Shown in pieces: positions 9,009 to 21,261 of a stretch of DNA of 64,000 nt (positions within the stretch are counted from its first letter, which is position 1; each line of letters begins with the position of its first letter). The DNA comes from Candidatus Cottocaccamicrobium excrementipullorum (GTDB lineage Bacteria; Bacillota; Clostridia; Lachnospirales; Lachnospiraceae), in assembly GCA_018713255.1 (NCBI GenBank), contig DVFL01000023.1:1-64000 (forward strand). Reading direction: 5' to 3'. The translations under genes were made by a program, and so were the position numbers. The notes beneath the pieces were generated by a model. That model saw only the letters and a program-made list of their open reading frames with translations, was not told the origin of the DNA and searched no databases.

Positions 9009-10546
9009 GTGCAGCGGTTAAGGCCAGAAGAGATCAGTGCGGTAATCAAACAGCAGATTGAAGGTTATTCTGTCAAACCTAAACTGGATCATGTAGGCAG
9101 GGTGGTCTGGGCGGCAGATGGAATTGTGCGGATTCACGGGTTAAAGGAGGCGATGGAAGGCGAGCTGTTGGAGTTTGCCGGAGGAATTTACGGGATGGTG
9201 CAGAATCTGGAGGAGGATAATGTGGGGGCGGTGCTGCTGGGAGACAGCACCAGGATAAAAGAAGGAGACCTGGCTAAAAGTACCGGCCGGGTGGTGGAGG
9301 TGCCTGTAGGGCCGGCGCTTACCGGGAGAGTGGTGGATGCATTAGGCCGGCCCATTGACGACAAGGGACCGATTTTGGCAAAAACCTTTCGAAAGGCGGA
9401 ACAGGCGGCGCGGGGGGTGATGGAGAGGAGTCCGGTCAATACACCGCTGCAGACGGGGATTAAGGCCGTTGATGCCATGATTCCCGTGGGGCGGGGCCAG
9501 CGGGAGCTGATTATCGGCGACCGGCAGACTGGAAAAACGGCCATTGCTCTGGATACCATTATAAACCAGAAAGGACAGCAGGTTCACTGTATTTACGTGG
9601 CGATTGGACAGAAGGCTTCCACTGCTGCCGGGATCGTAAAAACGCTGGAAGAATCTGGCGCTATGGATTATACTACAGTTATTGTTTCTACTGCTGCCGA
9701 CCCGCCGGCACTTCAGTATCTGGCGCCTTATGCAGGCTGTGCAATGGGAGAGGAATGGATGGAGGCAGGGGAAGATGCCTTGGTGGTGTATGATGATTTA
9801 AGCCGCCATGCAGCGGCTTACCGTACCTTGTCTCTCCTTCTTAAACGTCCTCCGGGAAGGGAAGCTTATCCTGGAGATGTATTTTACCTTCATTCCCGGC
9901 TTCTGGAACGGGCGGCCAGGCTGTCTCAAAAACTGGGAGGCGGCTCATTGACTGCGCTGCCCATTGTGGAAACTCAGGCAGGAGATGTTTCTGCTTATAT
10001 CCCTACCAATGTAATCTCAATCACCGACGGCCAGATTTATCTGGAGGCGGAAATGTTTCATGCAGGTATTCGCCCGGCTATTAATCCAGGACTTTCCGTA
10101 TCCAGAGTAGGCGGAGCCGCGCAGACCAGGGCGATGAAGAAAATTGCCGCTCCGCTGCGGACAGAACTGGCCCAGTATCGTGAATTGTCTGCGTTTTCTC
10201 AGTTTGGCTCAGAGCTGGAGGCGGAAGCCAGGGAGCGGCTGGCTCAGGGAAGACGAATTCAGGAGGTGTTTAAGCAGCCTCAATACAGGCCTCTTCCCGC
10301 AGAATATGAGACGATTATTCTGTATGCAGCGGCAGGAAAGTATCTTTTGGAGATTGAACCGGAAAAGATTTCTTCGTTTGAAGAAGAATTGTTTAAGCTG
10401 GTGGAGGAGGAATATCCGGAGATTTTACAGTCTCTCCGTCAAAAAAAAGAGTTGGAACCGGAGATCGAGGAAAGCCTTCAGCAGGCCATTAACCGGTGCC
10501 GGATAATTTTTTCTCAAGAGCAGGCAAAAAAGGCAGGTGGAACTAG

Positions 10547-10550
<4 letters not shown>
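9009..10550 (+). CDS. atpA: F-type ATPase subunit alpha (operon 1)
   Basis: A 513-residue noncatalytic nucleotide-binding subunit of F1. The P-loop GDRQTGKT is at residues 170-177, and the family stretches [20 protein letters not shown] and [20 protein letters not shown] follow in order. The start is GTG at 9009, read from GGAAGGGAAGG upstream; no in-frame ATG is better placed. The stop shares an ATGA overlap with atpG. The C terminus is about ten residues longer than the paralogue in operon 2. Confidence 0.96.
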
Positions 10551-13143
<2,593 letters not shown>

Positions 13144-13160
<17 letters not shown>

Positions 13161-13977
13161 ACTGGTAATGCCCAATGAGGGCCTTCCTTTCCGCCTGTTT
13201 ATCTTTGAAGGGCGGGAGGGAAATTATAAGGTGACCAAGCACTGGCATCAGTCTGTGGAATTGTTTCTGGTGCTGAAAGGTGCCATTGGATTTTATATTA
13301 ATTCTCGGTATTTTCCTCTGGGGGAACAGGAATTCATTATTGTGAACTCCAATGAGATTCATTCTATTGACAGCCCGGATCCCAATGAAACCATTGTGCT
13401 GCAGATTCCTGCAGAGGCCTTTGCTGATTATCAGCAGAACGCCCCCTATATTTCCTTCGGCCGGGGGAAGGAGCCGGCCAGAAGGAGTCTGGCAAAGCTG
13501 ATGCAGGAAATGTACAAGACTTATGAAGAGAAGGAATATGGCTATCTGTTTAAGGTAAAAGGTTTATTTTATCAGCTGCTTTATCTTTTGGTCACGGAGT
13601 TTAAAGAAGAAAAGCTGGATGAAGAAAGCATCCGGCAGAAGCGGCAGCTGGACAGGCTTTCCCAGGTGACAGCTTATATGGAAGCTCATTATCAGGAGGA
13701 TATCCGGCTGGAAGAGGTGGCCGGCCGGTTTGGGTTTTCTCCTACATATTTATCTCGGATGTTTCAGAAATACGCGCATGTTAATTACCGCACTTATCTG
13801 CTGGATCTGCGGGTGCAGTATGCGGTGCGGGAAATGGCAAATTCTGACCGTGATATGGGAGACATCGCCATGGATCATGGGTTCCCGGACGGGAGATCTT
13901 TTGCCAAGGCATTTAAGAAAAGGTACGGATGTCTGCCCAGCGTTTACCGAAAGAATCTGCAGCTTTCTCAAGAATGA
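13144..13977 (+). CDS. AraC-family regulator with N-terminal cupin
   Basis: A 277-residue transcription regulator. The N-terminal cupin includes HWHQSVELFLVLKG and NSNEIHSI, a likely sugar-sensing pocket. The C terminus has two helix-turn-helix motifs (IRLEEVAGRFGFSPTYLSRMFQKY and the GDIAMDHGFPDGRSFAKAFKKRYG region). The start at 13144 is chosen for AGGAGG six bases upstream; it lies inside the epsilon gene. The gene follows the ATPase operon but precedes the pentose operon by 345 bp, so it is a good candidate activator of the pentose genes. It may be transcribed by read-through from the ATPase operon; a terminator follows it. Confidence 0.9.
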
Positions 13978-14071
13978 GGAGAAGCGGAAATCTCCTTGGG
14001 GCGGCGCAGCTGGAATTCCGGTATCCGCGCCTTGGCTCAGGCGGCAGCGGTTATGGCAAAAGTGCAAGAAA

Positions 14072-14109
14072 GTGCTGTTAATCGGATAATTAACCGCACG
14101 CTTTTTTTT
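14072..14109 (+). terminator. Terminator after the AraC gene
   Basis: GTGC-T-GTTAAT pairs with ATTAAC-C-GCAC around a 6-nt loop (14072-14099), followed by an eight-T run (14102-14109). It ends the ATPase operon 1/AraC transcript. Within the 345 bp gap 13978-14322 it is followed by the operator-like palindrome and the xylB promoter. Confidence 0.85.
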
Positions 14110-14135
14110 CCAGTATGTATTATAATGATACCAGA

Positions 14136-14153
14136 GTCAAAAGACCTTTTGAC
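14136..14153. promoter_or_regulatory. 18-bp palindrome, candidate operator upstream of xylB
   Basis: GTCAAAAGACCTTTTGAC has perfect 8-bp arms around AC. A TATAAT lies 10 nt upstream (14121-14126), and a second, shorter related inverted repeat GACCAAAGGTC occurs at 14244-14254 next to the xylB promoter. It could bind the adjacent AraC-type protein or an unlinked repressor; the regulator is not identified. Confidence 0.5.
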
Positions 14154-14243
14154 CCCAACCTCATTATTTAATAAATTTAACAGGTCATGGGAGATCAGAA
14201 ATCTCCGGCAAATCAGGATTCAAAGCCTTTGGCCTCTTTTCTG

Positions 14244-14265
14244 AGACCAAAGGTCATGCTATAAT
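14244..14265 (+). promoter_or_regulatory. Extended -10 promoter of the pentose operon
   Basis: TGCTATAAT ending at 14265 is an extended -10 element; the -35 region is poor, as expected for an activator-dependent promoter. The inverted repeat GACCAAAGGTC overlaps the -35 to -10 spacer. The ATG of xylB is 57 nt downstream of the -10. Confidence 0.5.
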
Positions 14266-14322
14266 GAAAATACTGGAAGCTTGTGCTGCGGCACGAAGTT
14301 TACGAGAAGCAGGAGGGAGCAA

Positions 14323-15846
14323 ATGAACTACTTAATTGGGATTGATGTGGGGACATCTGCAACGAAAACAGTTCTTTTTGATGAGAATGGCCAGGTGATT
14401 GCCTCTGCATCCCGGGAATACCCGATGGAGCAGCCCCATAACGGCTGGGCTCAGCAGCGGCCGGAGGACTGGCGGGATGCAGTGCTGGAGACGTTGGCTA
14501 AAGTAAAGGAACTTTCTGGAGCGGACAGCAAAGACATTAAGGGAATCGGCATTTCTGGACAGATGCATGGTCTGGTGATGCTGGATGAAAACGGCCAGGT
14601 GATTCGTCCTTCTATTATCTGGTGTGATCAGCGCACGGGGGCAGAAGTTGAGGATATGCTGAAACTGATGCCAAGAGAACGGTGGATTCAGATTACGGCC
14701 AATCCGCCTTTAACTGGTTGGACGGCGGCAAAGATTCTGTGGGTGCGCAAGAATGAGCCGGAAAATTACGCCAGATGCCGTCATATCTTGCTGCCAAAAG
14801 ACTATATCCGCTATGTGCTTACAGGAGAATTTGCCACAGAAGTATCGGATGCCAGCGGCATGCAGCTGTTGGATGTGCCGGGAAGATGCTGGTCGGACGA
14901 AGTGCTGGAGAAACTTGAAATTCCCAAGGAGTGGCTGGGAAAGGTTTATGAGTCCTGCGAGGTTACCGGTACCCTTCTTCCAGAGATTGCAGAGGCCACA
15001 GGCCTTTCTCCGAGCACCAAGGTAGTAGGCGGAGCCGGAGATAATGCGGCTGCTGCAGTGGGAACGGGAGTAGTAAAGGATGGAACTGCTTTTACTACCA
15101 TCGGCACCTCGGGAGTGGTATTTGCCCACAGCAGCCAGGTGACCATTGATCCTAAGGGCAGAGTTCATACCTGCTGCTGCGCCGTGCCGGGAGCCTGGCA
15201 TGTCATGGGAGTTACCCAGGGGGCAGGTCTTTCTCTTAAATGGTTCAGAGACCAGTTCTGCCAGGATTACATAAAAGAAGCTAAAGAGCAGGGCATAGAT
15301 TCTTATGATCTGATTAACCGGGATGTGGAAGGAATCCCTGCGGGAAGCGAGCGGCTGATCTATCTGCCTTACCTGATGGGAGAACGGACTCCTCATTTGG
15401 ACCCGGACTGCCGAGGCGTATTTTTCGGATTATCTGCCATGCATACCAGAGCCCATCTTCTTCGGGCAGTGATGGAAGGCGTGTCCTACTCTCTGGCGGA
15501 CTGCAATGACATTTTAAAGGAAATGGGAGTTAAAGTAAACCAGATGATGGCCTGCGGCGGCGGCGGCAGAAGCCCTATTTGGCGTCAGATGCTGGCAGAT
15601 CTTTACGGATGTCCGGTAAAGACAGTATCTCAGTCTGAGGGACCGGCTCTGGGCGTGGCAATTTTAGCAGGAGTGGGCTGCGGAATTTACAACAGTGTGG
15701 AGGAGGCTTGTCAGGCGATTATTGTGCCGGATAAATCTACGGATCCTATTGAGGAAGAAGCGAAAACCTACCGTCAGTATCATGAGGTTTATCAGAAACT
15801 GTACGGTGATTTAAAGGAACGGTACAAGGAACTGGCGGCGCTTTGA
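14323..15846 (+). CDS. xylB: Xylulokinase (FGGY carbohydrate kinase)
   Basis: A 507-residue cytoplasmic kinase that phosphorylates a ketopentose, most likely D-xylulose to xylulose 5-phosphate. The N-terminal phosphate-binding IGIDVGTSATKTVLFD and the XylB-type stretches ISGQMHGLVMLDENG, PSIIWCDQRT and the C-terminal GGGGRSPIWRQMLADL are present. The start at 14323 follows AGGAGGG. It leads an operon with a DUF4867 gene, a fucose-isomerase-like gene, transketolase and transaldolase, which together would funnel a pentose into glycolysis. FGGY kinases can vary in substrate; ribulose or another ketose is possible. Confidence 0.88.
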   Translation: MNYLIGIDVGTSATKTVLFDENGQVIASASREYPMEQPHNGWAQQRPEDWRDAVLETLAKVKELSGADSKDIKGIGISGQMHGLVMLDENGQVIRPSIIWCDQRTGAEVEDMLKLMPRERWIQITANPPLTGWTAAKILWVRKNEPENYARCRHILLPKDYIRYVLTGEFATEVSDASGMQLLDVPGRCWSDEVLEKLEIPKEWLGKVYESCEVTGTLLPEIAEATGLSPSTKVVGGAGDNAAAAVGTGVVKDGTAFTTIGTSGVVFAHSSQVTIDPKGRVHTCCCAVPGAWHVMGVTQGAGLSLKWFRDQFCQDYIKEAKEQGIDSYDLINRDVEGIPAGSERLIYLPYLMGERTPHLDPDCRGVFFGLSAMHTRAHLLRAVMEGVSYSLADCNDILKEMGVKVNQMMACGGGGRSPIWRQMLADLYGCPVKTVSQSEGPALGVAILAGVGCGIYNSVEEACQAIIVPDKSTDPIEEEAKTYRQYHEVYQKLYGDLKERYKELAAL

Positions 15847-15870
15847 CAACATACAGGAGGTTTAATAGAG

Positions 15871-16488
15871 ATGGAGATTAAGAAAGTTACAGACCCGGCA
15901 TTTAAAGCTTATGGAAAAGTGGTTTCCGGTTATGATTTAAGCCAGCTGCTGCAGGCAATGGAGAAGACTCCTCTTCCTGAGGATACGATCTACGTGCCTT
16001 CAGACCCTCAGCTTGAATCTCTTTTTGTGTGCCGGCAGATGGAAAAGAATCTGTACGGACAGCTTCCCGTTCAGGTGGGATACTGCAATGGGCATAATCA
16101 GAAATTAAATGCGCTGGAATATCACCGTACATCGGAAATTAACGTGGCGGTTACGGATCTGGTGCTGATGCTGGGAAAGCAGCAGGATATTCAGGAAGAT
16201 TATACATATGACACCAGTTTAGTGGAAGCTTTCCTTGTTCCGGCTGGTACGGCGATTGAGGTGTACGCTACTACTCTTCACTATGCACCTTGTCACGTTA
16301 ACGAGGGAGGATTCCGCTGCGTGGTGATTCTTCCTAAGGACACCAATACGGATCTGGATCCTATTGAGCAGATCTTTCCAGAAGACAGGCTGCTGTTTGC
16401 CAAAAACAAATGGCTCATTGGCCATGAAGAGGGCGGGCTGGATCCCCAGGCCTTCATTGGATTAAAGGGAAAGAATTTAAGTTTGTAG
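15871..16488 (+). CDS. DUF4867 cupin-like protein
   Basis: A 205-residue soluble protein that I recognise as DUF4867. The central part reads like a cupin: GYCNGHNQKLNALEYH, then SEINVAVTDLVLML, and VPAGTAIEVYATTLHYAPC. Conserved His and Glu residues could bind a metal. It sits 24 bp after xylB and 80 bp before the isomerase-like gene, and it has its own AGGAGG site. D-lyxose isomerases are also cupins, so a sugar isomerase or epimerase role is conceivable, but no function is established from sequence. Confidence 0.75.
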   Translation: MEIKKVTDPAFKAYGKVVSGYDLSQLLQAMEKTPLPEDTIYVPSDPQLESLFVCRQMEKNLYGQLPVQVGYCNGHNQKLNALEYHRTSEINVAVTDLVLMLGKQQDIQEDYTYDTSLVEAFLVPAGTAIEVYATTLHYAPCHVNEGGFRCVVILPKDTNTDLDPIEQIFPEDRLLFAKNKWLIGHEEGGLDPQAFIGLKGKNLSL

Positions 16489-16568
16489 AAATCTTTCGGC
16501 AAAAGTAAGTGATGCCGGCAATGCTGCCGGTTAACAACATAGACCACATTGTTTAAGGAGGAAGTAAA

Positions 16569-18047
16569 ATGAACAATTTACCTGTAGTAAAAGTGGGAAT
16601 CGTAGCAGTAAGCAGAGATTGTTTCCCGGAATCTCTTTCGGTAAACCGGAGAAAAGCCTTGGTAGAGGCTTACAAGAATAAGTATAATGAAGCAGACATT
16701 TATGAATGTCCTATCTGCATTGTGGAGAGCGAGATCCACATGGTGCAGGCTCTGGAAGACGTTAAGGCGGCAGGCTGCAACGCTCTGGCAGTATATCTTG
16801 GAAACTTCGGACCGGAGATTTCTGAGACTTTGCTGGCCAAGCATTTCGACGGCCCCACCATGTTTATTGCAGCGGCAGAGGAAAGCGGAGACAGCCTGAT
16901 TCAGGGCCGGGGCGATGCGTTCTGCGGTATGCTCAACGCCAGCTATAACCTGAAGCTGCGCAACATTAAGGCCTATATTCCGGAGTATCCTGTGGGAACG
17001 GCTGAAGAGTGTGCAGATATGATTCAGGAATTCCTTCCCATCGCCAGAACCATGATCGGACTGTCTCAGTTAAAAATTATCAGCTTTGGCCCCAGACCTT
17101 TAAATTTCCTTGCCTGCAACGCGCCCATTAAGCAGCTGTACAATATGGGAGTTGAGATTGAGGAGAATTCCGAGCTGGATCTGTTCGAGGCCTTCAATAA
17201 GCATGCTGATGATCCTAGAATCCCTGAAGTGGTAAAGGATATGGAAAATGAGCTGGGAGCCGGAAACATGAAGCCGGAAGTCCTTCCTAAGCTTGCCCAG
17301 TATGAGCTGACCTTGTTAGACTGGATCGAGGCTCATAAAGGATATCGGAAATATGTGGCGATTGCCGGAAAGTGCTGGCCTGCTTTCCAGACACAGTTTG
17401 GTTTTGTGCCTTGTTATGTAAACAGCCGTCTCACGGGAAGAGGAATTCCGGTATCCTGCGAGGTGGATATCTACGGCGCATTAAGCGAGTTTATTGGAAC
17501 CTGCGTCAGCCAGGATGCAGTTACTCTGCTGGATATTAACAATACGGTGCCTCAGGATATGTATGATCAGGATATTAAGGGCAAGTTTAATTATACCCAT
17601 CGGGATACCTTTATGGGCTTCCACTGCGGCAATACCTGCTCTGGCAAGCTGACTTCCTGCACCATGAAATATCAGATGATTATGGCAAGAACTCTTCCTG
17701 AAGAGGTGACTCAGGGAACCCTTGAGGGCGACATTGCTCCAGGAGAAATCACTTTCTTCCGTCTTCAGAGCACGGCAGACAACAAGTTAAGAGCTTATGT
17801 GGCAGAAGGCGAAGTTCTTCCGGTAGCGACCCGCTCCTTTGGTTCCATCGGTATTTTTGCGATTCCGGAAATGGGACGGTTCTATCGTCATGTTCTTATT
17901 GAGAAGAACTTCCCGCATCATGGAGCAGTAGCCTTCGGTCATTATGGAAAGGCGCTTTTCGAGATCTTTAAGCTGCTGGAGGTAGAGGATCTGGGATATA
18001 ATCAGCCTAAGGAAATGCGCTATCCTACGGAAAATCCTTTTGCATAA
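16569..18047 (+). CDS. L-fucose/arabinose isomerase-family protein
   Basis: A 492-residue protein of the fucose-isomerase fold. Three candidate metal ligands occur in the order expected for FucI: Glu298 (SCEVDIYGALSEF), Asp322 (TLLDINN) and His352 (FHCGNTCSG). The family converts an aldose to a ketose using Mn2+. It is shorter than E. coli FucI (about 590 residues). Placed between xylulokinase and transketolase, it probably makes the ketopentose for XylB, so the real substrate may be a pentose (D-arabinose, D-xylose or L-arabinose) and not fucose. No fuculose kinase or aldolase lies nearby. AAGGAGGA precedes the ATG. Confidence 0.8.
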   Translation: MNNLPVVKVGIVAVSRDCFPESLSVNRRKALVEAYKNKYNEADIYECPICIVESEIHMVQALEDVKAAGCNALAVYLGNFGPEISETLLAKHFDGPTMFIAAAEESGDSLIQGRGDAFCGMLNASYNLKLRNIKAYIPEYPVGTAEECADMIQEFLPIARTMIGLSQLKIISFGPRPLNFLACNAPIKQLYNMGVEIEENSELDLFEAFNKHADDPRIPEVVKDMENELGAGNMKPEVLPKLAQYELTLLDWIEAHKGYRKYVAIAGKCWPAFQTQFGFVPCYVNSRLTGRGIPVSCEVDIYGALSEFIGTCVSQDAVTLLDINNTVPQDMYDQDIKGKFNYTHRDTFMGFHCGNTCSGKLTSCTMKYQMIMARTLPEEVTQGTLEGDIAPGEITFFRLQSTADNKLRAYVAEGEVLPVATRSFGSIGIFAIPEMGRFYRHVLIEKNFPHHGAVAFGHYGKALFEIFKLLEVEDLGYNQPKEMRYPTENPFA

Positions 18048-18130
18048 AGGAAAGACGGAAAATTCTGGTGGAAATAATTCGGTGAAGAGGTTATGATAGA
18101 GAGGCGAAACTAAACGTAAGGAGCGAAAAT

Positions 18131-20116
18131 ATGAAAACATTGCAAGAAAATGCGGTAAATGCCATCCGTGTCCTTTCTGCGGATGCGATTCAGAAGGCTA
18201 AGTCCGGTCATCCCGGACTTCCCCTGGGAGCGGCTTCGGCTGCTTACGAGCTGTGGGCCAATCATATGAAGCATAATCCGGCAGATCCCCAGTGGCCGGA
18301 CAGAGATCGTTTTATTCTGTCTGGCGGACATGGTTCCATGCTGCTGTATTCTTTGCTGCATTTATTCGGATATGGAAATCTGTCAAAAGAGGATTTGATG
18401 AATTTCCGGCAGCTGGGCTCTCTCACCCCCGGACATCCGGAATACCGGCATACAGTAGGGGTGGAGGCCACCACCGGACCATTAGGAGCCGGCATGGGCA
18501 TGGCGGTAGGCATGGCCATGGCGGAGGCACACCTGGCGGCAGTCTTTAACCGAGAAGGCTACCCTGTGGTGGATCATTATACCTATGTGCTGGGCGGAGA
18601 CGGCTGCATGATGGAGGGAATCTCCTCTGAGAGCTTTTCCCTGGCAGGTACCCTTGGACTGGGAAAGCTTATTGTTCTGTATGATTCCAACCAGATTTCC
18701 ATAGAAGGAAGCACGGACATTGCTTTTACAGAGAATGTGCAGATGCGGATGGAGGCTTTCGGCTTCCAGACCATCACTGTAGAGGATGGAAATGATCTGG
18801 CAGCCATCGGTGCGGCCATTGAGGAGGCTAAAGCGGATAAGACCAGACCATCTTTTATTACCATTAAAACCCAGATTGGATACGGCTGCCCGGCTAAGCA
18901 GGGAAAGGCCAGCGCTCACGGAGAACCGTTAGGAGAAGAGAACGTAAAAGCCTTAAAGGAATTTTTGGAGTGGCCGTCCCAGGAACCTTTCTATGTGCCG
19001 GAGGAAGTATATCAGCATTATCATCAGCTGGCGGCGGAAAAGAGCAAAGCGGAAGCGGACTGGAATGAGATGTTTGCCCAGTACTGCAGCGCTTATCCGG
19101 AGATGAAAGCTCTTTGGGATCAGTATCATGACGAAGGACTGGCAGATTCTCTGCTGGATGATGAGGAATTCTGGAAACAATCAGAAAAGCCTGAGGCAAC
19201 CAGAAATCTTTCTGGAAAAGTGATTAATCTGGTGAAGGACAGGCTGCCGAATCTTATCGGCGGTTCAGCAGACCTGGCGCCTTCCAACAAAACCCATATG
19301 AATGATGTGGGGGATTTCTCCCGCACTACACCAGAAGGACGGAACCTGCATTTTGGCGTCCGGGAGCTGGCCATGACAGCCATCGGAAACGGAATTATGC
19401 TTCATGGAGGACTGCGGGCCTATGTGGCAACCTTCTTTGTGTTCAGCGATTATGTAAAACCTATGGCCAGACTTTCTTCTATTATGCAGGTGCCTTTAAC
19501 CTTTGTTCTGACTCATGACAGCATCGGTGTAGGAGAAGATGGACCCACCCATGAGCCGGTGGAGCAGCTGGCCATGTTAAGAGCTCTTCCGAACTTCCAT
19601 GTCTTCCGCCCCTGCGATGCAGTGGAAACGGCGGCGGCATGGTACAGCGCCCTGACTTCCAGGAGAACACCTACGGCGCTGGTTCTTACCAGACAGAATC
19701 TGGCGCCTATGGCAGGAAGCAGCAAGAATGCCTTAAAAGGCGGCTATGTAATTGACGACTGTCAGGGAACTCCTGATGCCATCATCATTGCCAGCGGTTC
19801 AGAGGTGGAGCTTGCAGTGAAGGCCAAGGCCATTTTGGAGAGCGAGGGCAGAAAGATCCGGGTGGTATCTATGCCCTGTATGGATATTTTCGAGGAGCAG
19901 AGTGAGGAGTATAAGGAATCTGTTCTTCCCAAGGCAGTAAGAAAGCGGGTGGCAGTAGAAGCTTTGAGTGATTTCGGCTGGGGCCGTTATGTAGGACTGG
20001 ACGGCGGCTATGTAACCATGAAGGGCTTTGGCGCCAGCGGACCGGCTGCCCAGTTATTTGAGTACTTTGGATTTACCCCTGAGCATGTGGCTGAGGTGGT
20101 AAGAGGGCTGAATTAG
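18131..20116 (+). CDS. tkt: Transketolase
   Basis: A 661-residue thiamine-diphosphate enzyme of the non-oxidative pentose phosphate pathway. The N-terminal KSGHPGLPLGAA stretch, the thiamine-binding GDGCMMEGISSES motif and the C-terminal transketolase signature THDSIGVGEDGPTHEPVEQL are intact. TAAGGAG precedes the ATG, 83 bp after the isomerase-like gene. It would convert xylulose 5-phosphate from the upstream kinase together with a second sugar phosphate. Length is that of a single-chain bacterial transketolase. Confidence 0.96.
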   Translation: MKTLQENAVNAIRVLSADAIQKAKSGHPGLPLGAASAAYELWANHMKHNPADPQWPDRDRFILSGGHGSMLLYSLLHLFGYGNLSKEDLMNFRQLGSLTPGHPEYRHTVGVEATTGPLGAGMGMAVGMAMAEAHLAAVFNREGYPVVDHYTYVLGGDGCMMEGISSESFSLAGTLGLGKLIVLYDSNQISIEGSTDIAFTENVQMRMEAFGFQTITVEDGNDLAAIGAAIEEAKADKTRPSFITIKTQIGYGCPAKQGKASAHGEPLGEENVKALKEFLEWPSQEPFYVPEEVYQHYHQLAAEKSKAEADWNEMFAQYCSAYPEMKALWDQYHDEGLADSLLDDEEFWKQSEKPEATRNLSGKVINLVKDRLPNLIGGSADLAPSNKTHMNDVGDFSRTTPEGRNLHFGVRELAMTAIGNGIMLHGGLRAYVATFFVFSDYVKPMARLSSIMQVPLTFVLTHDSIGVGEDGPTHEPVEQLAMLRALPNFHVFRPCDAVETAAAWYSALTSRRTPTALVLTRQNLAPMAGSSKNALKGGYVIDDCQGTPDAIIIASGSEVELAVKAKAILESEGRKIRVVSMPCMDIFEEQSEEYKESVLPKAVRKRVAVEALSDFGWGRYVGLDGGYVTMKGFGASGPAAQLFEYFGFTPEHVAEVVRGLN

Positions 20117-20287
20117 CCCTGCAGCAGCAGAGTTAAGTAAGGATTAATGGGCTGTTCAGGATATAATGTGCAAACAGAGATGAAAATCTGCCGACAGGTG
20201 AATGCTGCGCGGTTTTCTCCCGGTTTGCACGCCGCCCTGAATGGTTGTTCGTGATTTCATCAGGCGATGATGCCAGGAGGAGAAGTT

Positions 20288-20941
20288 ATGAGATTTTTTA
20301 TTGATACTGCCAATGTTGAAGAGATTAAGGCTGCCAATGATATGGGGATTATCTGCGGCGTTACCACCAATCCTTCTCTTATTGCCAAAGAAGGCCGTGA
20401 TTTTAAGCAGGTGATTGCAGAGATCGCTTCTATTGTAGACGGACCGATCAGCGGTGAGGTTAAAGCTACTACCACCGATGCGGAAGGCATGATTCAGGAA
20501 GGCCGGGAGATTGCGGCTATTCATCCCAATATGGTGGTGAAGATTCCTATGACGGCAGAAGGCTTAAAGGCGGTAAAGGTACTGAATCAGGAAGGAATTA
20601 AGACCAATGTAACTCTGGTATTTTCCGCAGCGCAAGCTCTTTTGGCGGCCCGCGCAGGAGCAACCTACGTTTCTCCTTTCCTGGGCCGTCTGGATGATAT
20701 TTCCATGCCTGGCATTGATCTGATTGATGAGATCACTGAGATTTTTGGAATGCATGATATCAGCACTCAGATTATTGCGGCCAGCATTCGCAATCCGATC
20801 CATGTAATCGACTGCGCCCGGGCTGGAGCAGATATTGCTACTGTTCCCTATAAGGTTTTGATGCAGATGATCAAACATCCGCTGACGGATCAGGGCATCG
20901 AGAAGTTTAAGAAGGATTATGAGGCTGTATTCGGGAAATAA
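20288..20941 (+). CDS. tal: Transaldolase, short TalC type
   Basis: A 217-residue Schiff-base aldolase. Lys85 in VVKIPMT is the catalytic lysine, and [16 protein letters not shown] and the SPFLGRLDD stretch are conserved. Glu57 (SGEVKATT) stands where fructose-6-phosphate aldolase FSA has Gln59, which favours transaldolase activity over FSA. The start at 20288 follows AGGAGG. A 171-bp gap separates it from transketolase; a TATAAT at 20162-20167 could give an internal promoter but has no clear -35. A strong terminator follows and closes the pentose operon. Confidence 0.9.
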   Translation: MRFFIDTANVEEIKAANDMGIICGVTTNPSLIAKEGRDFKQVIAEIASIVDGPISGEVKATTTDAEGMIQEGREIAAIHPNMVVKIPMTAEGLKAVKVLNQEGIKTNVTLVFSAAQALLAARAGATYVSPFLGRLDDISMPGIDLIDEITEIFGMHDISTQIIAASIRNPIHVIDCARAGADIATVPYKVLMQMIKHPLTDQGIEKFKKDYEAVFGK

Positions 20942-20964
20942 AAGAAATCAGCAACAGCAAGAGT

Positions 20965-21006
20965 CCGCGGTTCTGGCAAATGTGTCAGGCCGCGGCCTTT
21001 TTTTTT
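20965..21006 (+). terminator. Terminator of the pentose operon
   Basis: CCGCGG (20965-20970) pairs with CCGCGG (20990-20995), with an inner CTGGCA/TGTCAG stem, then CC and a nine-T run. It ends 24 nt after the transaldolase stop. Confidence 0.9.
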
Positions 21007-21198
21007 CACAGATGGAGAAGAAGAAATTTGGTTAAATTGTATTAAAAATGACAAAAATGGAACAAGTAATACACGTATATGTAAAAAATATTTTTCTTCA
21101 GGATAAATTATGACAAATTTCAAAAAAAGAATAGATAAAATTGATGCAATTTTTGTGTTTGATAACACAAATGTTATGATCTAATCAAAAAACAATAT

Positions 21199-21227
21199 TT
21201 GAAAAAATAATTTTCCGTGTCTATAAT
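21199..21227 (+). promoter_or_regulatory. Promoter of ATPase operon 2
   Basis: TTGAAA (21199-21204), 17 nt, TATAAT (21222-21227), 35 nt before the atpB start. The 200 nt upstream is very AT-rich, resembling an UP element. The near-consensus form suggests constitutive, strong expression, in contrast to the weak promoter region of operon 1. Confidence 0.8.
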
Positions 21228-21261
21228 AAGGCGCGAGAAAAAATAAGGAAGGGGTGACAGA

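Noticed and set aside
20162-20167. Internal promoter before the transaldolase gene
   Set aside because: A TATAAT is present but no acceptable -35 at 16-18 nt and no extended -10.
20288-20941. Fructose-6-phosphate aldolase (FSA) for the short aldolase
   Set aside because: Glu57 replaces the FSA-specific Gln, favouring transaldolase.
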